From contig NZ_JAIVFR010000450.1 in assembly GCF_020829685.1 (NCBI RefSeq), positions 1 through 5,841 on the forward strand: DNA of 5,841 bases, in the 5' to 3' direction. The stretch is from Nostoc sp. CHAB 5715. Lineage in GTDB: Bacteria > Cyanobacteriota > Cyanobacteriia > Cyanobacteriales > Nostocaceae. The notes below the pieces were generated by a model. The model was not told where the DNA came from. It was given only the letters and a program-made list of their open reading frames with translations, and did not search any database. Positions 1-5,733 of the stretch are shown piece by piece (positions within the stretch are counted from its first letter, which is position 1; the number at the start of each line of letters is the position of its first letter). Made by a program: the position numbers and the translations under genes.

Positions 1-1
1 G

Positions 2-382
2 ATCGCTGACATCAAGCAATCAATCGCTGAAAACTCCAAGCAACAAACAATGTTGGAACAACAGCTTGAGTTTGAAAAGGAGCAAGCCACAATTGCTGAT
101 GCCAGATACAAGTCAGGGTGTTTACCAATTGTGGCAACGGTCTACCCTCATAAGTACGTAACTATTGTCAAGGGTAAGGTAATCTTTGACCGGATCACCC
201 ACTCCCCATTACCATTCGGTACTGTGGTCTGTGATGCCAATGGCAATACTGGTGTGATTGGTGATCGGGGAGCAGTCGAGGCTATTGCTTTTACGGGCAA
301 CAGAGATTTAGTTGCTACTCGACTTAAACGCTTTCGTGGCGGCACATACAGTCAACCTATCGACAAAGGAATAAACCAATGA
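2..382 (+). CDS. Partial hypothetical protein, coiled coil plus beta-rich domain (5' end outside window)
   Basis: The frame is open from base 2, so the N-terminus is missing and the visible part is 126 residues. An ATG at 50 exists, but the codons before it read as coding and continue the same charged helix, so I treat it as internal. Residues 1 to about 37 are rich in Glu, Gln, Lys and Ala with heptad-like spacing, which suggests a coiled coil. Residues about 38-115 alternate hydrophobic and polar residues with many Gly/Asp turns (for example DANGNTGVIGDRG), consistent with a small beta barrel or sandwich. No membrane segment or catalytic motif is seen in the visible part. The gene overlaps the next by 4 bases (ATGA), so the two are probably translated together and may work together. 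I do not recognise the family. It could be a structural or periplasmic partner of the membrane protein and ATPase that follow, which is inference from context. Confidence 0.72.
   Translation: MADIKQSIAENSKQQTMLEQQLEFEKEQATIADARYKSGCLPIVATVYPHKYVTIVKGKVIFDRITHSPLPFGTVVCDANGNTGVIGDRGAVEAIAFTGNRDLVATRLKRFRGGTYSQPIDKGINQ
365..370 (+). promoter_or_regulatory. Ribosome binding site for the membrane protein gene
   Basis: AAAGGA lies inside the end of the upstream gene, 8 bases before the ATG at 379. It supports that start and the translational coupling implied by the ATGA overlap. Confidence 0.6.
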
Positions 383-1053
383 ACAATACATGGCCCAAAA
401 ACGAGACGGGACACCCAAAAACTAACCCTGCTTTGAGGCTTTTGTATTGGGGACTGGTGATTGCTGGCATTTGGTTTGCCTACCTGAATATTCAACCTTA
501 TGAAAGAGCCGTATCATTTATGTTCGGTAAAGCCACCAGCAGTGCATTTATTTCTTTAGTCGCCGCAATTCCCCTAATCAATGGTCTTGCTGCAATATTA
601 TCAAAGAGTCTTTCTTGGATACTCGGAGCAATCCTTTGGAGTGTCATTCAGATAATTGAAGTGTTACCACTGATTCTCTATAACAATGAAAAATTTATAG
701 AGAAGATTGTCTCTGAGGCAGATGGGCGTTCCCGCTATCAAGAAAAAGAAACGGATGATCCAACACTCAAAATGCTTAAACGCACGTACAATCACCTGCC
801 AATCTCTGTTGTCAGTAACTTAGAGGTGTTGAAAATCTTTACCTATACGGTTGATTTTTTGATTTGCCTTACGGTTTATTCCCCAGTTGAGAGTGGTAAA
901 ATTTCCGACTTGATATTTATTTTGGCGACAGGCCAGTGGGGCAAGTTGGATTACGGTAATCTGGCGCTGGCACTGATTACCTTGTTTGCAATTGAGGTGA
1001 TTGTCGCATTAATTATTTGGGTTGGTAAACTGTCTTACGCCATTAAGACTTGA
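379..1053 (+). CDS. Polytopic membrane protein of unknown function
   Basis: This is a 224-residue protein with ATG at 379, a good ribosome binding site and a 4-base overlap with the gene before it. Hydrophobic segments are visible at about residues 20-37, 54-75, 79-101, 152-167 and 194-217, giving four or five membrane helices. Between the third and fourth is a charged loop (about 103-150) with a Glu/Lys/Asp-rich stretch, probably on one face of the membrane. There is no cleavable signal peptide, because a polar 18-residue leader precedes the first helix. No enzymatic motif is seen and I do not recognise the family. Its place between a coiled-coil protein and a membrane-anchored ATPase suggests it is the membrane component of the same complex. 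Small polytopic proteins of this kind occur in conjugation-type secretion loci, but no specific homology is claimed. Confidence 0.8.
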   Translation: MNNTWPKNETGHPKTNPALRLLYWGLVIAGIWFAYLNIQPYERAVSFMFGKATSSAFISLVAAIPLINGLAAILSKSLSWILGAILWSVIQIIEVLPLILYNNEKFIEKIVSEADGRSRYQEKETDDPTLKMLKRTYNHLPISVVSNLEVLKIFTYTVDFLICLTVYSPVESGKISDLIFILATGQWGKLDYGNLALALITLFAIEVIVALIIWVGKLSYAIKT

Positions 1054-1058
1054 GGGAG
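1053..1058 (+). promoter_or_regulatory. Shine-Dalgarno-like AGGGAG at the gene junction
   Basis: AGGGAG begins on the last base of the upstream stop codon and lies 11 bases before the ATG at 1070. It is the only good ribosome binding site near the start of the ATPase gene. It serves an ATG that is out of frame with the ATPase, which is the reason for suspecting a frameshift just downstream. Neither the TTG at 1050 nor the ATG at 1125 has a comparable site. Confidence 0.5.
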
Positions 1059-1069
1059 ACGATTAGCGA

Positions 1070-1150
1070 ATGCGTGGAAAATTACCACATATTCGCTACT
1101 TTTTTAAAACTTTTACATATATATATGGATATGACGCGCTTTTCGATTAA
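1070..1150 (+). pseudogene. Probable detached N-terminus of the ATPase gene (frameshifted)
   Basis: From the ATG at 1070 the frame encodes 26 residues, starting MRGKLPHIRYFFKTF and ending at TAA 1148-1150. It overlaps the ATPase frame. If one AT unit were added to the (AT)5 tract at 1117-1126, or one T removed from the TTTT before TCGATT (about 1140-1143), this peptide would join the ATPase frame without a stop. With AGGGAG upstream, the simplest reading is that this is the real start of the ATPase and that a small indel has separated it. The alternatives are an independent leader peptide or an accidental frame. The basic, aromatic content would suit a cytoplasmic N-terminal tail ahead of the membrane helices. 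Confidence 0.35.
1117..1126 (+). repeat. (AT)5 dinucleotide tract at the start of the ATPase gene
   Basis: Five AT units sit immediately before the GG that follows the ATG at 1125, and that ATG uses the last AT of the tract. Gain of one AT unit would fuse the frame starting at 1070 to the ATPase frame. The tract is short, so length variation is possible but not demonstrated. Confidence 0.4.
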
Positions 1151-2597
1151 TAAAACCCAGAGAACCCCACAAGAGTGGAGCGTGATTGCTTTTAAAGCTA
1201 CTACTGAAAACAATATTCAATGGAATATTGCAGGTGGGTTAATTATCGCAGCAGTTGCAGCAAGTGCAACCTCGCCTCTCACAGGGGCGCTCATTGCAGG
1301 ATGGACGTTATATAGTAGTTTTAAAAAAGCTCAATCGATTCAACGTAATCAAGCAGCTATTAGAGAATACGGCTGTATCGCCCATATTCTCGACGGGGAT
1401 GATTTTCGAGGATATATGCAGCAAGTGGGCAAGGATTCTGTAGAACAAGAATTACAATTTGCTAGTAGCCAAAAGTACGCTTTTTCTAACGCGGCAATTG
1501 ATTATGTTGAAGATGCAGAAGTAATCAATTCTTCACCCAAATCATTGATTACTTCTGGTTCCCCACTCCCCACAAAGGCGTATTCATCACTTGCAAACAC
1601 AAATACTCAATCATCAGTTCATAACCCCACTTTAGTTATAGATATAGTTCGAGAAATTGCAAGACCTATTCGTAACTGCATCATTTTTGGAATTGGTGGA
1701 AGCGGTAAAGGAATGCTGGTTGCTAATGCCCTACGTCGAATCAAAGCCGAAAACCCAAACCGCAAAATCTTTTATATTGATCCCAAAAGTGAGCCAGGGG
1801 AATATGGTTATACAGAAGGTGTGGTTGACATTGTTCGGCGTAAAAAATGCAAAAATCAACCTCCTGAAAATATTTGTAAATGGATGGATGAGGTACTTGA
1901 TGGAACCAACGAATCAATCGGTTACATTGAATGGGCTAATAATCAAGAAGAATCTTTATTAGTCATTGACGAAGGTTCTACCCTTGGAGATGCTGCTAAA
2001 AAATGCCGAAACGAGCGCATTGGCACATTGATTTTACATATTTCTTCACTTGGCGGTTCTAGCAAGGAGAATGTTTGGCTACTTGCTCAGTCTCCTTATG
2101 TTGGGCCACTAGGGTTAAATTTATCAGCTACTAGCCAAATTACAGCAGTTGCCATCATTTCAGACAAGAATACTAACATTTTAAAACAGTGGAAAAAGTC
2201 ACCGATTCTCGAAATGATAGATTTAGTAAATCTCAATACTTTAATTAAAGCCTCTCCCTGCAACCGCGCTGTGTTCTTTGGTGGTAATTCCACATGGGGC
2301 GCAATGCCAGAACTACCGAATTATTCTGCCCTTGATCGGGACAACGATAAGCCAACAGGAGATTCATTATCAACCGAACAACGGCAACAGTTGAGAACTG
2401 CGACAGCTACTCAACTGAGTCCTTCCGGGCAAATGATTGATTTTTTGGAGCGGACACGACATTCTACTTTAGAAGATTTTATCGTCAAAGAATTGGGAGA
2501 AAATGAGCGTGCTGATCAATTAAAAACAGCAATTGTCACACTTATCCGTCAAACTGACCATCAAGGATTGATTTACAAATTTAAAATTGATGTTTGA
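1125..2597 (+). CDS. Membrane-anchored P-loop ATPase, HerA/FtsK/coupling-protein-like
   Basis: The protein is 490 residues from the ATG at 1125. The same frame is open up to a TTG at 1050 that overlaps the previous stop (515 residues); the numbering here uses that longer form. Residues about 58-90 form one hydrophobic stretch broken near 72-76, probably a short pair of membrane helices. A polar linker (150-195) follows, then the ATPase domain: Walker A GIGGSGKG at 214-221, FYIDPK at 241-246, Walker B LLVIDE at 303-308 and a beta strand ending in Gln (VWLLAQ, 342-347) typical of additional-strand ATPases. The residue after the Walker lysine is Gly221 rather than Ser/Thr, which is unusual. Residues about 462-511 are helical and charged and could be a winged-helix end. 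The architecture fits the HerA/FtsK/VirD4 group, which moves DNA or protein through membranes or on DNA, but I cannot name a family. It probably acts at the cytoplasmic membrane with the two genes upstream. Confidence 0.78.
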   Translation: MDMTRFSINKTQRTPQEWSVIAFKATTENNIQWNIAGGLIIAAVAASATSPLTGALIAGWTLYSSFKKAQSIQRNQAAIREYGCIAHILDGDDFRGYMQQVGKDSVEQELQFASSQKYAFSNAAIDYVEDAEVINSSPKSLITSGSPLPTKAYSSLANTNTQSSVHNPTLVIDIVREIARPIRNCIIFGIGGSGKGMLVANALRRIKAENPNRKIFYIDPKSEPGEYGYTEGVVDIVRRKKCKNQPPENICKWMDEVLDGTNESIGYIEWANNQEESLLVIDEGSTLGDAAKKCRNERIGTLILHISSLGGSSKENVWLLAQSPYVGPLGLNLSATSQITAVAIISDKNTNILKQWKKSPILEMIDLVNLNTLIKASPCNRAVFFGGNSTWGAMPELPNYSALDRDNDKPTGDSLSTEQRQQLRTATATQLSPSGQMIDFLERTRHSTLEDFIVKELGENERADQLKTAIVTLIRQTDHQGLIYKFKIDV

Positions 2598-2660
2598 TTG
2601 GAGATTTTATTCACTTCTGCCTCGAATCTCATTAATTATTGAACCAATTAGACTCACATA
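2598..2660. other. Short intergenic region with a weak inverted repeat
   Basis: GAGATT at 2601-2606 is complementary to AATCTC at 2625-2630, with an 18-base loop and no clean T run after it, so a terminator is not convincing. No clear promoter was found. The 63-base gap separates the ATPase from the HNH gene, which could still be cotranscribed. Confidence 0.25.
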
Positions 2661-3062
2661 ATGCGTAAATCCTTAACTTCATTTGAATACGCTAGGAACT
2701 GGTCAATAACTTGCCGTCGTGTCTATCGTCTTCAAGGCCGTTGCACTAATAATCCCTGGCATGGCAAAGCTACGATAGTACATCATCTACATTATCGGCG
2801 ATCGCTCCTGCGCCGGATTTTGGGAATGTTTTTACTGCATTTTCCTCGTGCTTCCGTGTCTGGTTACGAAATTCCTGGCTGGGATTGTGTAGGGGTATGC
2901 TCCCGTTGCCATGAAAATTACTACGGCAGAAGTAGCAGCCGCACCTCAGTTCACTACCATCAAGTCTGGGTACAAAAAGGTGGATTAAATAATCATCAAA
3001 CTTGGATTAAAGCGACATCTCTACGAATTAAGTTTTGCTTTCTGGCGTTAACCCGTAGTTGA
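2661..3062 (+). CDS. HNH-like nuclease-fold protein
   Basis: This is a 133-residue basic protein. ATG 2661 is the first start after an in-frame stop at 2649, and its ribosome binding site is weak. The centre carries the hallmarks of an HNH (beta-beta-alpha metal) fold: VHHLHYRR at 40-47, then an Asp (Asp75) in GWDCVGVC and a CSRCHENYYG turn at 80-89 (Cys80, Cys83, His84). HNH proteins cut or nick DNA with one metal ion, and the second His of HH is usually the general base. The N-terminal zinc knuckle is imperfect: Cys28 is followed by TNN where a CxxC pair is usual, though Cys18 might serve. The third position of the motif (His or Asn near residue 88) is Tyr here, so catalysis is uncertain. 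The C-terminal 45 residues are basic and aromatic and could bind nucleic acid. The perfect HIP1 site at 2798-2805 lies within the gene. It could be an active nuclease or a zinc-binding protein without activity. Confidence 0.72.
   Translation: MRKSLTSFEYARNWSITCRRVYRLQGRCTNNPWHGKATIVHHLHYRRSLLRRILGMFLLHFPRASVSGYEIPGWDCVGVCSRCHENYYGRSSSRTSVHYHQVWVQKGGLNNHQTWIKATSLRIKFCFLALTRS
2798..2805. repeat. HIP1 octamer GCGATCGC
   Basis: This is a perfect copy of the highly iterated palindrome that is abundant in many cyanobacterial genomes. It supports a cyanobacterial origin for the window. A near match (GCGATCGG) lies at 3611-3618. Confidence 0.75.
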
Positions 3063-3086
3063 CATTTCCTCTTTCATCATTATTCA
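3059..3086 (+). promoter_or_regulatory. Candidate sigma70-type promoter before the small membrane protein
   Basis: A perfect -35 hexamer TTGACA (3059-3064) straddles the stop of the HNH gene. After a 16-base spacer comes TATTCA (3081-3086), a weak -10 that matches at its first three positions. A transcript from here would serve the genes from 3128 onward. The downstream gap to 3127 is T-rich, with two aattttttt runs, and holds no open frame. Confidence 0.3.
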
Positions 3087-3127
3087 CAATTTTTTTTACG
3101 GATGATTATCTTAATTTTTTTGGTGTC

Positions 3128-3463
3128 ATGAGCGATAAATTAACCACAGCATTACAATAACTTTCAATAAGTCCAGTTAAGCAAGACAGATTGGCTACCC
3201 TGCGCCTAGAAAAACGGTACGGCGCTTCTTTACTAGAAATTATTAATCAGATGGAAAACTATGCCATCGTTCACCAATCTATTGAAGACGAAAGGGCTAA
3301 ACCCAAAAATCAGTTGATTATCCTTTGCTGCTATGGCTGTCTTTGGGGCGCAGTTATCGGAATTGCGACGTTGTTTATTAAGCCCAGCGTGACTGTGGCG
3401 GCGATGACTTTAGGTTTTACTGCCGGGGTGTCAGGGAAATTGTTGCTTCAAAAAGGGGAATAA
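3128..3463 (+). pseudogene. Small two-helix membrane protein interrupted by an in-frame TAA (possible start at TTG 3191)
   Basis: From ATG 3128 the frame reads MSDKLTTALQ, a TAA at 3158-3160, then LSISPVKQDRLATLRLEKRYG and on to the stop at 3461-3463. The text on both sides reads as one protein, and a single C-to-T change (CAA to TAA) would explain the break. Without the stop the product is about 111 residues. As it stands, translation could begin at TTG 3191 (90 residues) or ATG 3251 (70 residues). Neither has a strong ribosome binding site. The N-terminal half is charged and helical. Two hydrophobic segments lie at about residues 41-62 and 66-85 of the 90-residue form (LIILCCYGCLWGAVIGIATL and VTVAAMTLGFTAGVSGKLLL), suggesting a helical hairpin in the membrane with the N-terminal part in the cytoplasm. 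I do not recognise the family. Confidence 0.6.
3454..3459 (+). promoter_or_regulatory. Ribosome binding site for the 47-residue small protein
   Basis: AGGGGA lies 7 bases before ATG 3467, at the end of the upstream gene. It is a good match and is the main support for the short gene being translated. Confidence 0.55.
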
Positions 3464-3466
3464 ATC

Positions 3467-3610
3467 ATGAAACGCAGAATCATTGATTTAAGCGGCGAAA
3501 AGTACATTAAACAAATCTTAGGCGGTTATGTAGAAGACAAAAAAGAGTCATCAACTCAAAATCAACAGAATCAATCTGAATCTAACGCTGATTCTCAACA
3601 TCAAATTTGA
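3467..3610 (+). CDS. Small hypothetical protein, 47 residues, Q/N/S-rich tail
   Basis: ATG 3467 starts 3 bases after the stop of the membrane protein gene and has a good ribosome binding site. The product starts MKRRIIDLSGEKYIKQILGG, a basic amphipathic segment, and ends in a low-complexity tail of Gln, Asn, Ser and Glu (about residues 28-47) that is likely disordered. There is no membrane segment and no recognised domain. The tight spacing to the gene before it and 34 bases to the BRO gene after it suggest one transcript. Function is unknown. The short basic head could bind nucleic acid or a partner protein, which is speculation. Confidence 0.55.
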   Translation: MKRRIIDLSGEKYIKQILGGYVEDKKESSTQNQQNQSESNADSQHQI

Positions 3611-3627
3611 GCGATCGGATAACAATA

Positions 3628-3635
3628 AAGGAGAG
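3628..3635 (+). promoter_or_regulatory. Strong ribosome binding site for the BRO-N gene
   Basis: AAGGAGAG lies 9 bases before ATG 3645. It is the strongest Shine-Dalgarno match in the window and fixes the start of the BRO-N gene. Confidence 0.7.
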
Positions 3636-3644
3636 ATTTTACTT

Positions 3645-4433
3645 ATGTCAGACCTATCAGTTTTCGTGTTTGAGTCTCAAGAAGTTCGGTTCGTCGGTAC
3701 ACCAGAGAAACCAGAATGGGTCGCTGCGGATATTGTCGCTATATTGTATCCACGGGCAGATCCGCGTAACTATTCCAACTATCTAAGCAAGGTTCCCAGC
3801 GCATGGAAGGATCATAAACCAATTATGACCCCTGGCGGAAAGCAGAAAATGGCAACGCTTTATGAACCGGGGCTGTATTATTTGATTGGACGCTCTGACA
3901 GTCCGATTGCTGTGCCATTTCAGCAATGGTTATACGAAGATGTTCTTCCCTCTATACGTCGCACCGGGAAGTACGAAATGCCCAAGGCGGAGCAACAACA
4001 AAATACCAAACCCACGCTTGATGAACTCCTTAACTTTGGACAAAAGATTCTGTCTGGCACAAGGCTTAGTGCAGAACTTCAAACCATCACCATCCTTCGA
4101 GGTGTACAAGCGCTGTGTCCTGAAATAACCCCAATGGCACAGGAGTTGGTCGGAGCAATTCAAGAAATCGTTGCGACTCCCGACCGACATTTGTCTCCAA
4201 CTGCAATCGGCGAATTATATGCCGAACGCAACGGACTATCCAAGCCCATAAAACCCCAAATAGTTAATCGTGTTTTGGAATCTGCTGGTTTGCAAACCAA
4301 GGAGGTTCAAATCAACACTGACTCTACTGGTAACCCACATTCCGCAGATATTAAAGCGGATTTAATAAATATGAATTGGAGAATATCAAGTCTGAAACGA
4401 TTAGCTGGTAATTATTTCAGGCTTTTTTTCTAG
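3645..4433 (+). CDS. BRO-N domain protein (phage antirepressor type), C-terminus replaced by IS sequence
   Basis: This is a 262-residue product from ATG 3645 with a strong ribosome binding site. Residues about 5-110 form a BRO-N domain: VFVFESQEVRFVG, WVAADIVAIL, then EPGLYYLI (74-81) and FQQWLYEDVLPSIRRTGKY (92-110), the classic end of the domain. BRO-N proteins are DNA-binding proteins of phages, large DNA viruses and prophages, and several act as antirepressors. Residues about 122-180 are helical, and 182-219 (from LSPTAIGELYAERNG) look like a helix-turn-helix-like domain. From about residue 236 onward the sequence becomes basic and loses that style, and the DNA runs into the left end of the IS1634-like element. 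The last 25 or so residues are therefore probably IS-encoded and the true C-terminus has been lost. The BRO-N domain itself is complete, so partial function is possible. A gene of this kind points to phage or mobile-element ancestry. Confidence 0.85.
   Translation: MSDLSVFVFESQEVRFVGTPEKPEWVAADIVAILYPRADPRNYSNYLSKVPSAWKDHKPIMTPGGKQKMATLYEPGLYYLIGRSDSPIAVPFQQWLYEDVLPSIRRTGKYEMPKAEQQQNTKPTLDELLNFGQKILSGTRLSAELQTITILRGVQALCPEITPMAQELVGAIQEIVATPDRHLSPTAIGELYAERNGLSKPIKPQIVNRVLESAGLQTKEVQINTDSTGNPHSADIKADLINMNWRISSLKRLAGNYFRLFF
4350..4366. repeat. Short inverted repeat near the inferred BRO/IS junction
   Basis: ATTAAA (4350-4355) and TTTAAT (4361-4366) flank GCGGA. It lies where the BRO protein loses its family-like sequence and may mark the insertion target, though AT-rich repeats of this length can arise by chance. 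Confidence 0.25.
4392..4429 (+). terminator. Weak terminator-like hairpin at the IS left end
   Basis: A 6-bp stem, CTGAAA/TTTCAG, with a 17-base loop is followed by GC and a run of seven Ts. The stem is short and AT-rich, so termination would be inefficient. Structures near IS ends often reduce readthrough into the transposase. This is inference. Confidence 0.2.
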
Positions 4434-4468
4434 TAAAATAATTGAGTGAGGCAGAGATAGGAAAAACC

Positions 4469-4627
4469 ATGAAAGAGCCAAAAGAGACAATAAAAATCCT
4501 AGATATAGACCATTTAGGAATAGTAGCAGGAATAATAGACGAGATGGAATTGGTAGAAGAAGTCAATAAAATAGTAGGAATAAAAGTAAAAGAAACCCTA
4601 AGTCCAGGACAAGTAATGAATCTTTGA
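4469..4627 (+). pseudogene. IS1634-like transposase, N-terminal fragment (frameshifted)
   Basis: From ATG 4469, with AGGA 6 bases upstream, the frame encodes 52 residues (MKEPKETIKILDIDHLGIVA onward) and stops at TGA 4625-4627. A TTG at 4442 would add 9 residues but is less likely. The segment HLGIVAGIIDEMELVEEVNKI is typical of the DUF4277-type N-terminal domain found in IS1634-group transposases. The domain continues without a gap in the other frame from 4624 (ILNGLGFLSAPLYLFEEFF), so the two pieces were one gene. A net loss of one base between about 4616 and 4625, where related proteins read VMKAMILNGLGF from memory, accounts for the break. A product from this frame alone would lack all catalytic residues. 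Confidence 0.7.
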
Positions 4628-5733
4628 TTTTGAATGGATTAGGGTTTTTGAGCGCCCCATTATACCTATTTGAAGAGTTTTTTGTAGGAAAAGCAACAGA
4701 ACATCTAATAGGAACGGGAGTATTGCCGGAGCATTTGAATGATGACAAATTAGGGAGAGAATTAGATAAATATTATCAAGTAGGGACAACAAAATTATTT
4801 ACAGCAATCGCCATAAAAGCAGCTGATAAATTCCAAGTAGAAATGAATAGTATTCATTTAGACGGGAGTTCAATGTATGTACATGGAGAGTACAAAAAAG
4901 AGGTGGAGTCAAAAAAGGAAGTCAATCAAGAAACAGAAGTAAATAAATCAGAATTAGAGTCAGAAATGAAACCCATAGAAATTGTTCATGGATATTCAAG
5001 AGACCACCGACCAGACTTAAAACAATTTATCATTGATATGATAGTGACAGGAGATGGAGATGTACCATTATATTTAAAAATAGATTCAGGAAACATAGAT
5101 GATAAAAGTGTGTTTGTAGAAAGATTAAAAGAATTTAAAAAGCAATGGACGTTTGAGGGGATATGTGTAGCAGACAGTGCCTTATATACAGCGGATAACC
5201 TAGAAGCAATGAAAGGATTAAAATGGATAACTAGAGTGCCATTAAGTATAAAGTCAGCGCCAAATAAAATCTTAAATATTGAGCCAAAAGAATGGATAGA
5301 TAGTCAAATATCAGGATATAAAATAGCGACGAGAGAAGCGGAGTATGGAAATATAAAGCAAAGATGGTTAATCATAGAAAGTGAGGAGCGAAAAAAATCA
5401 AGTATAAAACAAGTAGAAAAACAAGTTGAAAAGCAGAAAGAAAAAGCAGAAGCATCACTGCGTAAACTGTCCAGGCAGGAATTTGCATGTCAGCCCGATG
5501 CTAAAGTAGCGATAGAAAAGCTATCAAACTCCTGGAAATATCACCAAATAAAAAAAATTGAATACTCAGAAAAACCCGAGCATAAAAAAGCTGGAAGACC
5601 GAGTAAATCGACTGAGCCAAATCAAATAAAATACCAAATTAAAGGTCAAATAGAAACGAGACCAGCAGTGATTGAATCTGAAAAAGTTAAAGCCGGAAGA
5701 TTTATATTAGCCACGAATATATTCAAAATTTAG
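4624..5733 (+). pseudogene. IS1634-like transposase, main fragment, lacking its C-terminus
   Basis: This is a 369-residue frame continuing the transposase after the frameshift. The TTG at 4624 is only the first possible start in the frame. Residues 1-50 complete the N-terminal domain (LPEHLNDDKLGRELDKYY). The DDE-type nuclease core follows: Asp80 in IHLDGSSMYVHGEY and Asp184 in CVADSALYTADNL are the likely first two metal ligands, and GYSRDHRPDLKQ (123-134) is a hallmark of the group. The third ligand, a Glu in a C-terminal ERGFRFLK-type motif, is absent because the frame ends at TAG 5731, just after AGRFILATN. The element therefore cannot make an active transposase. Two low-complexity stretches stand out: Glu/Lys-rich 91-116, and 262-274 built from 12-base repeats. 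Intact relatives are usually longer than 500 residues. Confidence 0.8.
5410..5445 (+). repeat. Three imperfect 12-base tandem repeats in the transposase
   Basis: The copies are CAAGTAGAAAAA, CAAGTTGAAAAG and CAGAAAGAAAAA, encoding QVEK, QVEK and QKEK. They form a charged helical linker between the second catalytic Asp and the end of the fragment, and probably arose by local duplication. Confidence 0.5.

Larger units (their letters stand above)
4367..5725 (+). mobile_element. Truncated IS1634-like insertion sequence
   Basis: The element is recognised by its transposase. The left edge is estimated at about 4350-4390, where the BRO coding style ends. The right edge is estimated at about 5715-5730, where the transposase breaks off before its conserved C-terminal part, so the right end of the element is missing. 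Terminal inverted repeats and a target duplication cannot be defined because only one end is present. The element is strikingly A-rich on the + strand, unlike the genes before it, which fits a foreign origin. CTGAAA (4392-4397) pairs with TTTCAG (4415-4420), followed by GC and seven Ts, giving a weak terminator-like structure near the left end. TAAAAT at 4434-4439 is a possible -10 for the transposase. Confidence 0.65.

Noticed and set aside
148..345. Minus-strand open frame of 65 residues
   Set aside because: It lies wholly inside the first + strand gene, lacks a ribosome binding site and has no recognisable domain, so it is a shadow frame.
1657..1962. Plus-strand frame of 101 residues within the ATPase
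   Set aside because: It overlaps the Walker A and B coding region in another frame. The ATPase motifs show which frame is real.
2601..2630. Inverted repeat GAGATT/AATCTC after the ATPase as a terminator
   Set aside because: The stem has only 6 pairs with an 18-base loop and no T run follows, so it is not a convincing intrinsic terminator.
3930..4190. Minus-strand open frame of 86 residues
   Set aside because: It is antisense to the well-supported BRO-N domain gene and has no domain of its own.
4619..4627. CTT TGA at the transposase frame break, similar to the release factor 2 programmed frameshift site
   Set aside because: That site causes a +1 shift, whereas joining the two transposase frames here needs -1. 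There is also no Shine-Dalgarno-like stimulator just upstream.
5410..5445. Tandem repeats considered as a CRISPR array or iteron origin
   Set aside because: The units are 12 bases with no spacers and lie in frame within the transposase, encoding a charged linker.
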